NCBI GenBank assembly: GCA_018242525.1
Contig: JAFEBS010000048.1
Location: forward strand, 121,216 to 185,215
DNA: 64,000 nucleotides
Direction of reading: 5' to 3'
DNA from: Planctomycetota bacterium
Lineage (GTDB): Bacteria; Planctomycetota; Planctomycetia; Planctomycetales; Planctomycetaceae
Both the position numbers and the translations under genes were made by a program. Positions 43,383 through 52,400 of this stretch are shown one piece after another. A model generated the notes under the pieces. That model was not told where the DNA came from. It searched no databases and worked only from the letters and a program-made list of their open reading frames with translations. Numbering within the stretch: the stretch's first letter is position 1; the number at the start of each line of letters is the position of its first letter.

Positions 43383-43745
43383 ATGAAAAACTTTCGAGAC
43401 TTGCAGATTTGGAACCGATCGCATGGACTCACTCTTGAAGTTTATCGGCTCACGCAGGGATTTCCAAAAACAGAAACCTATGGACTTGTCAGCCAGATGC
43501 GTCGCTCGGTCTCGTCCATTCCAACCAATATTGCAGAAGGATGCGGAAGGAATACTGAGAAAGATTTCGCCAGGTTCCTCGACAATGCCATGGGCTCGGC
43601 GTCCGAACTCGAATACCAACTCATCCTTGCACGTGACCTGAAATACATCCAACTCGATGACTTTGAAAAGGCGGCCGTCGAACTTACAGAAATCAAACGC
43701 ATGCTGAATGCTTTTATTCAGAAGCTGAGGAAGGGTGGCGGTTAG
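43383..43745 (+). CDS. Four-helix-bundle protein (S23/IVS-encoded family)
   Basis: A 120-residue, mostly helical protein: NFRDLQIWNRSHGLTLEVYR, MRRSVSSIPTNIAEGCGRNT and FARFLDNAMGSASELEYQLI are the family signature. It was first seen in intervening sequences of 23S rRNA genes but occurs widely outside rRNA; the diversity-generating accessory protein Avd has the same fold. Nothing here indicates a reverse transcriptase, and no rRNA gene is present. Its TAG stop (43743-43745) lies inside the first unit of a heptamer array. It sits between DUF1592 and DUF1552, which are normally adjacent, so it is probably an insertion. Confidence 0.85.
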   Translation: MKNFRDLQIWNRSHGLTLEVYRLTQGFPKTETYGLVSQMRRSVSSIPTNIAEGCGRNTEKDFARFLDNAMGSASELEYQLILARDLKYIQLDDFEKAAVELTEIKRMLNAFIQKLRKGGG

Positions 43746-43868
43746 CGAATAGCGGTTAGCAGTTAGCAGTTAGCGGTTAGCCAATTGCTTACTTCCACCT
43801 CTCGCTCGCCAACTCCTGCTAACTGCTAACCGCTAACCGCTATTCGCTAACCGCTAACTGCTAACCGC
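43738..43868. repeat. Inverted heptamer array GCGGTTA/TAACCGC
   Basis: The left arm at 43738-43774 consists of 7-mers GCGGTTA, GCGAATA, GCGGTTA, GCAGTTA, GCAGTTA. The right arm at 43818-43854 is its near-perfect complement (TAACTGC, TAACCGC, TATTCGC units) and the units continue to 43868. Spacer 43 bases. The arms could form a ~37-bp hairpin. It ends just before the Shine-Dalgarno of the DUF1552 gene. Confidence 0.85.
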
Positions 43869-43885
43869 TCTCAAGGACCTTTCCC

Positions 43886-45241
43886 ATGAACTTTCTTTCC
43901 CAATCCTGGTTACTCGACCGCCGGCACGCCTTGCGTGCCCTGGGGTCTTGCGTCGCGCTGCCATTTCTGGAATGCATGCTCCCGTTGCGGGCCGCCGAGG
44001 AACAAACTTCGACTCCCCGGCGCAGTGCCTTCATCTACCTGGCGAACGGCGTCCATTCGCTCAATTACCAGATCACCACGCCGGGCAGGGACTATCAGTT
44101 CTCCCGGTCGCTCAAGCCTCTGGAGAAGCACCGCGATGTGATCACGCCGATCAGCGGACTGCATCACCCGGGGGCGCTCAGCCACCATCACAACTGCATT
44201 TCGGTCTGGCTAACCGGTGGACAACTTGGTCCTTCGGATCGGAATACCATCTCTGTGGATCAGAAGATGGCCGAAATCACCGCGGAACACACACGCTACT
44301 CCTCCATGGAGATCGCCATTACACAGGATTCCCTGGCCTGGACGGCCGATGGGATCCGGCTCCCCGCGATGCGTCGTTGTAGCGAGATCTTCGCGTCCCT
44401 GTTCGAGGAACCCAAAGGCGGCAAGGGGGCTCAACGACGGGCCTTGCGCCGCAAAGGGAGTGTGCTGGACGCCAATCTCGCCGAAGTGCGCAAGCTTGAG
44501 CAGAAGATGGGATCGGCCGACAAGGGACGCATGGAACAATACCTCACCTCCGTCCGTGAAGCAGAGATCCGGACGCGGCGGGCCGACGCCTGGCTCGATA
44601 CGCCACTGCCCACCGTCTCGAGCGCCGACCGCCAACGAACGAACCGCGACATCGCTCACACGATGGCGGGCGACTATTTCCGCACCGTCTATGACCTGAT
44701 CGTGCTCGCGTTCCAGACGGATGTGACTCGCGTGGCCACCTTCAGCCTGGGTGGCGAGGGGGATGCCATTTCCATTCCCGAGATCGGCATCACCGAGTCG
44801 CGCCATCAACTCAGCCATCACGGCGGCGATCCAGGCTACATGGAAAAGCTCACGAACTATGACACCTTCGCCATCGAGCAATACAGCTACTTCCTGACCC
44901 GACTCGCGGAAACGAAGGATCTGAACGGCAAGCCGTTACTGAGCTCGACGATGAGCCTCTTCGGCAGCGGGATGTCATATGGACACAGCCACGGCAACGC
45001 AAACTTGCCACTCGTGCTTGCGGGCGGATCGGACCTGGGACTGAAGCACGGCAGTCATCTCGACTTCAACCAGGGACACTTCAAGGGCTATCAGCTCGAC
45101 AAACCCGGTGAGCACTATTCGCTCTGCAGCCGACCGGCGAACCCCGACGCCCACATGAGCAATCTGCTCCTGATGATGGCTCAGCGAATGGGTGTGGAAA
45201 CCGACAAATTCGGCGACAGCAACAAGGCGATCGAGTTATGA
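43886..45241 (+). CDS. DUF1552 domain-containing exported protein
   Basis: A 451-residue protein starting behind AAGGA. The N terminus LLDRRHALRALGSCVALPFL is a twin-arginine signal. The body has the DUF1552 pattern: FIYLANGVHSLNYQITTPGR, ITPISGLHHPGALSHHHNC, DQKMAEITAEHTRYSSMEIA, TMSLFGSGMSYGHSHGNANL and LPLVLAGGSDLGLKHGSHL. The family belongs to the alkaline-phosphatase-like DUF1501 clan and commonly lies downstream of DUF1592 genes; the substrate is unknown. Its stop overlaps the start of the next gene by four bases (45238-45241). Confidence 0.9.
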   Translation: MNFLSQSWLLDRRHALRALGSCVALPFLECMLPLRAAEEQTSTPRRSAFIYLANGVHSLNYQITTPGRDYQFSRSLKPLEKHRDVITPISGLHHPGALSHHHNCISVWLTGGQLGPSDRNTISVDQKMAEITAEHTRYSSMEIAITQDSLAWTADGIRLPAMRRCSEIFASLFEEPKGGKGAQRRALRRKGSVLDANLAEVRKLEQKMGSADKGRMEQYLTSVREAEIRTRRADAWLDTPLPTVSSADRQRTNRDIAHTMAGDYFRTVYDLIVLAFQTDVTRVATFSLGGEGDAISIPEIGITESRHQLSHHGGDPGYMEKLTNYDTFAIEQYSYFLTRLAETKDLNGKPLLSSTMSLFGSGMSYGHSHGNANLPLVLAGGSDLGLKHGSHLDFNQGHFKGYQLDKPGEHYSLCSRPANPDAHMSNLLLMMAQRMGVETDKFGDSNKAIEL

Positions 45242-46653
45242 AAAAGTTGTTGGTTCTTGGTTCTTCGTTCCTGGTTCGTCGTTGGATGAGTCAGTTTGTT
45301 GTTCTTGGTCCTTCGTTGGGGCGATTCCTTGTTGTTGGTTCGTCGTTGGGTCAGTTCTTGGTTCTTGGTTCTTCGTTCGTGGTTGTTACGGCCGCCACGT
45401 GTGCCAGCCAGGAACCAAGCACTAAGAACCAACAACCAGGAACCAAAAACTCGGAACAACGAACCAAGAACAACGAACCAGGAACCACAAACCAAGATTT
45501 CGTCCGTCCCGAGCCGGGCAAATTTCCTCCGTTGGAAAAATCACGTTCTTACCGTGGTGTGCTGGCGTTTGTGGATCATGCGAATCGTCGTGGCAGCCTG
45601 CGTGTCGAATCCACGGGCGAGTTCTTCCGCAACCCTCCGCATCCGTTCGCGATGCTTCCGTACGGCATGGTCCGCCAGCACGGCGCGCCGGCAGATCTTC
45701 GAGACATTCCGCTGGGCACCGTCCTACATGTCCGGGCCTTTCTACCTCCGGACCCCAAAACATCCGCGGTTCCGGTTTCTCAGAATGGACCTGCCGATCG
45801 GCCGGCTGAAAACCATGTTCTCCTTCTCGAAGATGAGCCCAGCTTCTGCCTGCGGGAGGGCAGAAGCTGGAGTTTGAAGGAAGTGGACCTGAAGCAAAAC
45901 CAGGGGATGATCGTCGCCAGCCGTGAACCCAGGGAAGGCGGCGACACCAAAGCCACCGAGGAAAAGTTCACGTTCGATGCCGCCACCCGGATCTGGCGCG
46001 GCCGCGAATGCCTGGTCGTCGCCGATCTGGTTGCCGAGGGGATTTGGCCCGCGGAAGGGAAAAAATCCCTGGCCGGCCAGACCGTCCAACTCGGACTCAC
46101 CTGGCACCCAACCCCCGGTGGTGTGTTTCTGCGGTACCACATCACGGACATCTGGCTGGATGAGACTGCCATGCAGCGCGCCGCTCAGAATCAGACGGAA
46201 ACGCACAAGTCGCTGATCCGCAGCCATTGGATGCCCGCCTGGGTCGATCACGTCGAGTACGGCAAGTTCGGCCGCGCCACTGTCACCGCAACTTTGTTCG
46301 GTGGCATGGATCCGTCCCTGTACGCGGATTTCAAACAGGGGAGCCAGGGAGTGATGAATGCCGCGGAGAACACACTAAAGCATGCGGGAGGGGCTTATGG
46401 CCCGGCTCACATGGCCTCACGAGGTCCCATCCTCGACGTCACAAGAGCGACCGGAGAGATCCCGCTGGGGAGCAGTGGAATCCAGATTTGCTTCGAGACG
46501 GATCTCATCATCGAAGGCATCCGTCCCGGTCGAGTCGTCCGTGTCCGCCCAGGGAACTGGCCCGAACTCACCGTCTCTCGGGACGAATATCTGAACGACG
46601 GAAACAATCCGGAAGACCGCTTCCCGACCCCGGCCATCTTTCCCAAATACTGA
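45238..46653 (+). CDS. Secreted protein of unknown function whose N terminus is encoded by a heptamer repeat array
   Basis: A 471-residue protein in an ATGA overlap with DUF1552. Residues ~1-57 are hydrophobic and built of a seven-residue repeat (FLVVGSSLGQFLVLGSSF), serving as a plausible signal peptide with a cleavage-like TAATCASQ. Residues ~58-86 are four seven-residue units, EPSTKNQ, QPGTKNS, EQRTKNN and EPGTTNQ. Both stretches are translations of a 7-base repeat and its inverse complement. The remainder (YRGVLAFVDHANRRGSLRVE, ECLVVADLVAEGIWPAEGKK) is a normal soluble protein I do not recognise; a conserved third partner of the DUF1592/1552 pair is inferred. Confidence 0.75.
   Translation: MKKLLVLGSSFLVRRWMSQFVVLGPSLGRFLVVGSSLGQFLVLGSSFVVVTAATCASQEPSTKNQQPGTKNSEQRTKNNEPGTTNQDFVRPEPGKFPPLEKSRSYRGVLAFVDHANRRGSLRVESTGEFFRNPPHPFAMLPYGMVRQHGAPADLRDIPLGTVLHVRAFLPPDPKTSAVPVSQNGPADRPAENHVLLLEDEPSFCLREGRSWSLKEVDLKQNQGMIVASREPREGGDTKATEEKFTFDAATRIWRGRECLVVADLVAEGIWPAEGKKSLAGQTVQLGLTWHPTPGGVFLRYHITDIWLDETAMQRAAQNQTETHKSLIRSHWMPAWVDHVEYGKFGRATVTATLFGGMDPSLYADFKQGSQGVMNAAENTLKHAGGAYGPAHMASRGPILDVTRATGEIPLGSSGIQICFETDLIIEGIRPGRVVRVRPGNWPELTVSRDEYLNDGNNPEDRFPTPAIFPKY
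45246..45496. repeat. Inverted heptamer array GGTTCTT/AAGAACC inside a coding region
   Basis: At 45246-45388 variants of the 7-mer GGTTCTT repeat (GGTTCTT, CGTTCCT, GGTTCGT and so on). At 45410-45496 the complement AAGAACC repeats (AGGAACC, AAGAACC, AACAACC, ACGAACC). The spacer is only ~20 bases. The array lies entirely within the reading frame that starts at 45238. Confidence 0.85.
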
Positions 46654-46675
46654 ACCGCAGTCGTTCTCGGGATTC

Positions 46676-47083
46676 TTACCTTGGCCGTCTGGCGAATTGA
46701 GGATTCCCCGCCATGACGCGTGGTTTGTGATGGGGATTTCTGTTTCTGGTTGTCACGATCGCGCCCGACGAAACCTGATATCGATCTTCCGTCGGCGGGG
46801 CCTCCTCGGGAAGCTCTGCTCCGACGCCAGACGGTTCGTGGGAGATCGCCGGAGTGTCGTAACGTCTGTTCCCGTCGGACTCGCTGGCGCCCGGGCCCGT
46901 TTCGAACACCGCGACCAGTTCCTGCGTCGGACGTCCTCCGTGAGGCCCGGGTTCGCGCAGAGTCCAGTCGGTCAGTCCCGTTGCCTCCATCCGATCGAAG
47001 GCGTTGATCGCGGACTCCAGCGTCGGATACCGGCGCCTGTTGGATCGGCACAGGTCGCGCGGCGTCGCCTTTCCGCTCTCCAC
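46676..47083 (-). pseudogene. C-terminal remnant of a DUF3987/primase-like mobile-element protein
   Basis: The frame encodes LCRSNRRRYPTLESAINAFD, then RMEATGLTDWTLREPGPHGG and RPTQELVAVFE, which resembles the C-terminal winged-helix tail of DUF3987-type replication proteins of phages and plasmids. It begins at a GTG inside a dispersed palindromic repeat (47071-47115), so no proper N terminus remains. The last ~60 residues are low complexity. Probably a truncated leftover; the family call rests on pattern memory only. Confidence 0.45.
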
Positions 47084-47115
47084 CGACCCCGCGTCGGTGG
47101 AAGCACGACTGGCCA
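47071..47115 (+). repeat. Dispersed REP-like palindrome, copy 1
   Basis: TTCCGCTCTCCACCGACCCC is followed by a matching GTCGGTGG, forming a perfect 8-bp stem (47081-47088 and 47094-47101) with a five-base loop, then AAGCACGACTGG. A close copy is at 54488-54544, and a partial one in the opposite direction at 47437-47476. Confidence 0.75.
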
Positions 47116-47266
47116 GCTACCACGGTGCGACATGAGCAAACCATCCGATTGATGTCGCAGTACTGCTTGCGAATGCACGTCATTTGCTTATAGGCATCCA
47201 TTGCCTGGTGCGGCCGTAGTTGTTGCCACATTTCATTTTCCGGGGCATGGAGAATCGCGCACCCAG

Positions 47267-47294
47267 GAGTGCTGCGGCTCGACGCAGCACTCCA
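47267..47294. repeat. Perfect 11-bp REP-like hairpin
   Basis: GGAGTGCTGCG (47267-47277) and CGCAGCACTCC (47284-47294) are exact complements with loop GCTCGA. No T-run follows. A further short palindrome with GCGGTCGAGCCACCGC lies at 47405-47420. The stretch 47100-47504 holds only such repeats and no gene I can support. Confidence 0.7.
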
Positions 47295-47436
47295 TTGATG
47301 TGGAACGATCACGTCGATCGTCCCAAAAGCGTTCGGTCACAGATTCGCGTTCGACAGCGACGGCTTTTCGAAATGCGAGAGTTGTCGTTTCCATCGAATG
47401 TAGGGCGGTCGAGCCACCGCACTCCAGGGTTAGAAG

Positions 47437-47476
47437 TTGATGCGGGGTCGGTGGAGAGCGGAACAGCGCTCGACTC
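47437..47476 (-). repeat. Dispersed REP-like palindrome, partial inverted copy
   Basis: On the minus strand this reads GAGTCGAGCGCTGTTCCGCT, then CTCCACCGACCCCGC, matching the start of the copy at 54488-54544 and the core of the copy at 47071. The second half of the stem is missing. Confidence 0.65.
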
Positions 47477-47504
47477 ACAGCAACGTAGCTGACTTTCGTG
47501 AGAT

Positions 47505-48167
47505 CTAATTCTGTTTACCGGCCGGTACATCAGCCTCCCTGAATGCCGGCGCCCCTCCATCCTGCAGCGCAATCGCAGTTTGGGCGACGTTTTCGACGAA
47601 CTCATCGGCATCGAGATACGATTCACCGTTCTGCCACAATCGCAGCAGGATGTCAGCGACCTTGCGGCGGGCATTCGGCTCAAAGCGGATTGTTTCGCCT
47701 GCGAGTTCCAACGTCCTGATTTGCTGAATCGCACCGTGGAACCGGTAGCGCGGCGAATGGCGGACGCCCGGCGAGAATGTATTAACGCGCCGCCAATCAG
47801 GTGCAGTCTTCGACTCTTTAATGGCGCTCGATAACCAGGTTTCGTCGGTGTGATCCGCGATTTTGCAGAACAACAGGTATCGGGTATGACGGACGCATCC
47901 AGTGTTGATGTCAACATCGTCGTGCCAGCAATTGAGTGGAGTCCATTGGAAGAGTCCGCTCGTGAGAAACATCGCGATCAGCGTTGGCATGAACAGGCCG
48001 AACGCGACCAACTGACGACGTGACTTTGGAAGCAGGGAACGCATGGATTTGTGGACGAAGCTGGATAGGTCGTCCGTTGAAGTTTTTGGATTTTGTGGGA
48101 TGCGGGACCAGTCGCGGCGATTCCACATCAGTGCCGTCACTTTAAACGGCTCGGACGACGGTGTCAC
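47505..48167 (-). CDS. Single-pass membrane protein of unknown function
   Basis: The longest frame gives 220 residues from GTG 48167, but no ribosome site supports it; ATG 48128 or ATG 48044 (MRSLLPKSRRQLVAFGLFMP) are alternatives. One membrane segment (LVAFGLFMPTLIAMFLTSGL) is followed by an outside domain with CWHDDVDINTGCVRHTRYLL, FCKIADHTDETWLSSAIKES and LLRLWQNGESYLDADEFVEN. Two or three Cys could pair. No family was recognised. It is flanked by repeat-rich DNA. Confidence 0.6.
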   Translation of the reverse strand: MTPSSEPFKVTALMWNRRDWSRIPQNPKTSTDDLSSFVHKSMRSLLPKSRRQLVAFGLFMPTLIAMFLTSGLFQWTPLNCWHDDVDINTGCVRHTRYLLFCKIADHTDETWLSSAIKESKTAPDWRRVNTFSPGVRHSPRYRFHGAIQQIRTLELAGETIRFEPNARRKVADILLRLWQNGESYLDADEFVENVAQTAIALQDGGAPAFREADVPAGKQN

Positions 48168-48680
48168 GGAATTACTCAGCAGGAGTTTTCGTCTTATAAC
48201 TCAAGATTGCCGCGTCCCGCGGCTACCCTGGGGTCAGTGCGCGTCATTGTTTTACCCTGAAGGGGGTTCTGCCTCCAGAAGCGAAGCCCATGCCAGAGCC
48301 ACATGGCCGGTTGTGACGATGCTACTTTTCAGCGGGCCAGATGATTCGGAATTTGCGGAAGACTTCCGGATCGACCTTGGTCCCCTGCATGGTTTCCACG
48401 CGATCGCCAGCCACTCAGCCGCTTCAAAAGTCAAAATGGCAGAGCGAAGTGGGAGTCCTGATTCGATCTGTGGATCGAGCTCAAATCGCAATTCTTTCTG
48501 CGAAATAAACTTTTGGCGATCGAATTCTTTGCGTCGTGAATTGGCACGGATTTTGAAATACCGGTCGAGCGAGACCTGCAACCAGTCAGAGTGACGGCCG
48601 TCGGATGTCTTGGTTGCCCGGTTGAAGCCCATGTGAGGTTTCAACATCTTTCTGCGGTTCTCTTTTTGGAGGATATCACA
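48168..48680. other. Stretch without a clear gene upstream of Hsp20
   Basis: Both strands stay open for ~130 codons here (minus 48252-48647, plus 48043-48594), but neither translation shows a known domain, and the two shadow each other. I leave it uncalled. The plus-strand promoter of the Hsp20 gene should lie near its end; no heat-shock (CIRCE) inverted repeat was found. Confidence 0.35.
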
Positions 48681-49151
48681 ATGTTGACGACTCTCCCCAA
48701 CCGGGTGTCGGCGTTGTTTGCCGATCCCTTCCAAGCAGTGTTCCGTGACTTCGATTCCGGGTATGCGTGGAATGGCAACACAGCCGGGTTGCGAAAAGTC
48801 GCCCCGCTTTCGATGTGGGCGGACGGTGCCGCCGTGTACATCGAGATGGATGTGCCTGGAATTGCGTTGGACGATCTGGATGTGTCCGTTCAAGAGGGAA
48901 AGCTGACGATCCGCGGCGAGCGCAAGTCGGCCGAGCGGCCAGCGGACTTCATGCACGAAGAGCGTTTCTTCGGGCAGTTCGAACGGACGGTGATGCTGAA
49001 CGAGTGGGTTGATCCGGCCACGATCGAAGCCACGCTGAAGGACGGTGTGTTGCATCTGAAGTTGTCGAAACGACCGGAGGCGCAACGCCAGAAGATCGCC
49101 ATCAACTCTGCCAATGGCTCGGACGCGAAGCGGATTGAGACGTCGAACTGA
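48681..49151 (+). CDS. Small heat-shock protein, Hsp20/alpha-crystallin family
   Basis: Start at ATG 48681, behind an excellent GGAGG (spacing ~8). The 156-residue product has the alpha-crystallin domain: PLSMWADGAAVYIEMDVPGI, DDLDVSVQEGKLTIRGERKS, ERFFGQFERTVMLNEWVDPA and ATLKDGVLHLKLSKRPEAQR, with the A-x-x-x-DGVLxLxL signature. The C-terminal I-x-I type tail is present as KIAINS. It is an ATP-independent chaperone by family. Confidence 0.92.
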   Translation: MLTTLPNRVSALFADPFQAVFRDFDSGYAWNGNTAGLRKVAPLSMWADGAAVYIEMDVPGIALDDLDVSVQEGKLTIRGERKSAERPADFMHEERFFGQFERTVMLNEWVDPATIEATLKDGVLHLKLSKRPEAQRQKIAINSANGSDAKRIETSN

Positions 49152-49255
49152 GCCGCTCGGAGTCTGATGAATTCTGACGAATGATGTCTTCCTGGTGTGG
49201 TTGTCCGCGGCGCGGGCGGCATTTCAACTTCGCCCGCGCCTTCGGGCCAGGGTTA

Positions 49256-49386
49256 TCGCCTTTTTTCAAATTGGGGTACCACGGTCTTACCGTCTTCAGG
49301 AAGGCCGTGCGAGTGCTCAATCGGCACGGCCATGTCGAAGACTCCAAATGCCGTAGCACCCAATTCCCAATTTGAAAAAGCGATGG
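49256..49386. repeat. MITE-like element with long terminal inverted repeats
   Basis: The left end TTTTTTCAAATTGGGGTACC (49261 onward) is complementary to the right end CCCAATTTGAAAAAGCGATG (49367-49386), about 20-25 bases imperfectly. Copies of CCCGCGCCTTCGGG lie outside both ends (near 49228 and 49388), which could be remnants of a duplicated flank. Length ~130 bases, no coding capacity. It fills the gap 49152-49499 together with the promoter region of the hybrid kinase. Confidence 0.65.
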
Positions 49387-49499
49387 CCCGCGCCTTCGGG
49401 TTCGCTCCACTTGACACAGTGTGCGTCGGCGCTAATCTTTCCTTGTGTCAGTGTGGAGGACCGTTCTCTCGTTCTTTCGCCTCAGCCTGAGGTTCGTGG

Positions 49500-52400
49500 A
49501 TGAACACTCACGATGCGATCGAATCACCCGTCGTGGAAACCGTCGGGGCCGCACCATCGGCCGCGTCCACGTCCGAGCCGTTTTATGTGGTCGGCGTCGG
49601 AGCTTCGGCGGGCGGGCTGGAGGCGCTGGAGCAATTTTTCGACCACATGCCGGAAGACTCGCGGCTGTGCTTTGTGGTCGTCCAGCACCTGTCGCCCGAC
49701 TTCAAGAGCATGATGGATGAACTGCTCGCCCGGCGGACCCGCATTCCGATCGTTCGAGTTGAAGACGGGATTGAACTGCGCCCCAACACGATTTTCCTGA
49801 TGCCGCCGCGGAAGGAAATGATTCAGTCGGCGGGGCGGCTGTTCCTGACGGACAAGGATCCGTCACAGGGATTCGCGCTGCCGATCGACCGTTATCTGCG
49901 GTCGCTGGCCCAGGACATCGGCAGCCGGTCGATCGGAGTGATTCTGTCGGGGACCGGCAGCGACGGATCGCGCGGCATTCGCGACATTCACGAAGCAGGC
50001 GGCCTGGTCGTCGCCCAAAGCGAGGAGTCCGCAAAATTCGACGGGATGCCACGCAGCGCCCGCGAGACCGGACTCGTCGATCTGGTGCTGTCGGCGGCCG
50101 ACATGCCGGATGCGATTCTGAAACTTGTCCGGCTGCGCCGCCTGCCGGATGTTGTCAGCGACACAGAACCCTCCGTTCCCGAAGTCGGCCTGCAGGCAAT
50201 CTTCCGTATGTTGCGGGCCGAATACGGGATCGACTTCAGTCAGTACAAGCCGAGCACGGTGACCCGGCGCGTCGAACGCCGACTGCTGCTCAACCAGTCA
50301 CTCGACGTCGAACAGTACGTCGATCGCCTCGCCGAAAACCGGTCGGAACTGAATCAGCTTTACAAGGATCTGCTGATCGGCGTGACGCAGTTCTTCCGGG
50401 ATCGCGAAGCGTTTCATCGGCTGTTTCAGAATGAACTGCCGCGGTTGCTGGCGGCCGTTGAGGACGATCAGGAGTTTCGCGTGTGGGTCGCGGGCTGCGC
50501 GACGGGCGAGGAGGCGTATTCGCTGGCGATTCTGATTCATGAGCACCTGGCGACGATGTCCGGGGCACCGATGGTCCGCATCTTTGCGACGGACGCGCAT
50601 CGGGCGTCCCTCGACTTCGCCAGCGCTGGCATCTATTCGGAAGAGGCACTGACCGCCGTCAGCCTGCAACGGCGCGAGCAGTTCTTTATCCGCAAAGGGG
50701 ACGGATTTCAGGTTGTTCCGCACATTCGCAAGATGATCGTCTTCGCGCCCCACGACCTTCTGAAGGATGCACCGTTCACCCGACTCGATCTGGTTTCGTG
50801 TCGCAATCTGTTGATCTACCTGCAGCCGTCCGCGCAGAAGAAGGTGCTCTCGCTGTTTCACTTCGGTTTGAAGGCGGGAGGCGTGCTGTTCCTCGGACCG
50901 AGTGAAAGTCCGGGCGACCTGTCGGACGAATTCGAGTCGGTGGACGAGCACTGGAAGCTGTACCGCAAGCGCCGTGATGTGCGCTTGCGTCCGGATTTCC
51001 GGCTGTTGCTGCCGTCCGGACCCCCGGCGCGACCGCGGATCAATTCGTCGTTCGCGTCGAGCTCCGCCGCGTCCGACCGGCTGCAACAAGCGGTTTACAG
51101 CCGGTTGCTCGAAGAACACATGCCGCCCAGTTTTCTGATCAACGACCGCAAGGAACTGGTTCACAGTTTCGGCGGCGCGGGAAAATACCTGCGGGTCCGC
51201 GACGGACGCGCCACGACGCAATTGCTCGATCTGGTTGACAGCGAACTGAAGATGATCCTGCTCGGCGCACTGGCACGCGTGGAGAAGCAACTGGTTCCGG
51301 TCGTGTTTACCGGCATTCGTGTCCCCTGCGACGACGGAGGCGAATCGCTGACACGGTTGACGGTCAAGCCGCTGCCCGACCGTGTTTCCGGGCTGACGAG
51401 TTACCTCATCATCCTGGAGGAGATGGTTCAACACGCGCCGCCACGCGACGAAGCGACCATCGACATGGGAGCCGCGTCGCTGGAACAGGTGCAAACCCTC
51501 GAACAGGAGCTGCTGCATACGCGCGAGAACCTGCAGGCGATGATTGAAGAGCAGGAATCGAGCAACGAGGAACTGCAATCCACGAACGAGGAACTTGTCG
51601 CATCGAACGAAGAGCTGCAAAGCACCAACGAAGAACTGCACTCGGTGAACGAAGAGCTTTACACCGTCAATGCCGAGTACCAGCACAAGATCGAGGAACT
51701 GACGCAGGTCACCGCGGATCTGGAAAACCTGCTGTTGGCGACGGACGTCGGCATCCTGTTTCTCGACCGCAAGCTCTGCATCCGCCGGTTTACTCCGCGC
51801 GTCGGCAAGCTGTTCAATCTGCTGCCGCAGGACATCGGCCGGCCGATCACCGGTTTCACAAACCTGCTGGATGAGCCGCTGATCGAGTCGCTGCGGCAGG
51901 TGCTCGACAACGGCACGCCCGTCGAAAAGGAAATCCACGACCGTGACGGCAACTGTTACTTCATGCGGATTCTTTCGTACCGCATCAGCGCGGCGGCACT
52001 CGACGGCGTCGTCCTGTCGCTTGTCGACATCTCGCCACTGAGGAAGGCGGAAGCCAGGCTGCAGCACCTGTCGTCCATCGTCGAAAGTTCTGACGACGCC
52101 ATCGTCAGCAAGGACCTCAACGGCAGGATCCTGAGCTGGAACCGTGGAGCCGAACAAATGTACGGCTACAGTGCCGAAGAGGCGATCGGCTGCAACGCCC
52201 GCATGCTGTACCCGCCAGAATCCGCAGGCCATTTTGACACCATTCTGGGGTCGATCCGCGCGGGACACTCGATCACCGGCGAGCATCAGCGCCAGCGTCG
52301 CGACGGCACGATTATCGATGTGCTGCACACGACGTCACCCATCCGCGATTCCTCCGGCCGTGTCATCGGGGCGTCGGGGATCGCCCGTGACATCACATCG

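Noticed and set aside
43383..43745. Diversity-generating retroelement (Avd-like gene)
   Set aside because: The fold is similar, but no reverse transcriptase or template/variable repeat pair was found nearby.
43319..45496. CRISPR array
   Set aside because: The units are 7 bases with no unique spacers, and no cas genes are near.
48252..48647. 131-codon minus-strand frame before Hsp20
   Set aside because: The opposite strand is equally open and neither translation resembles a known protein.
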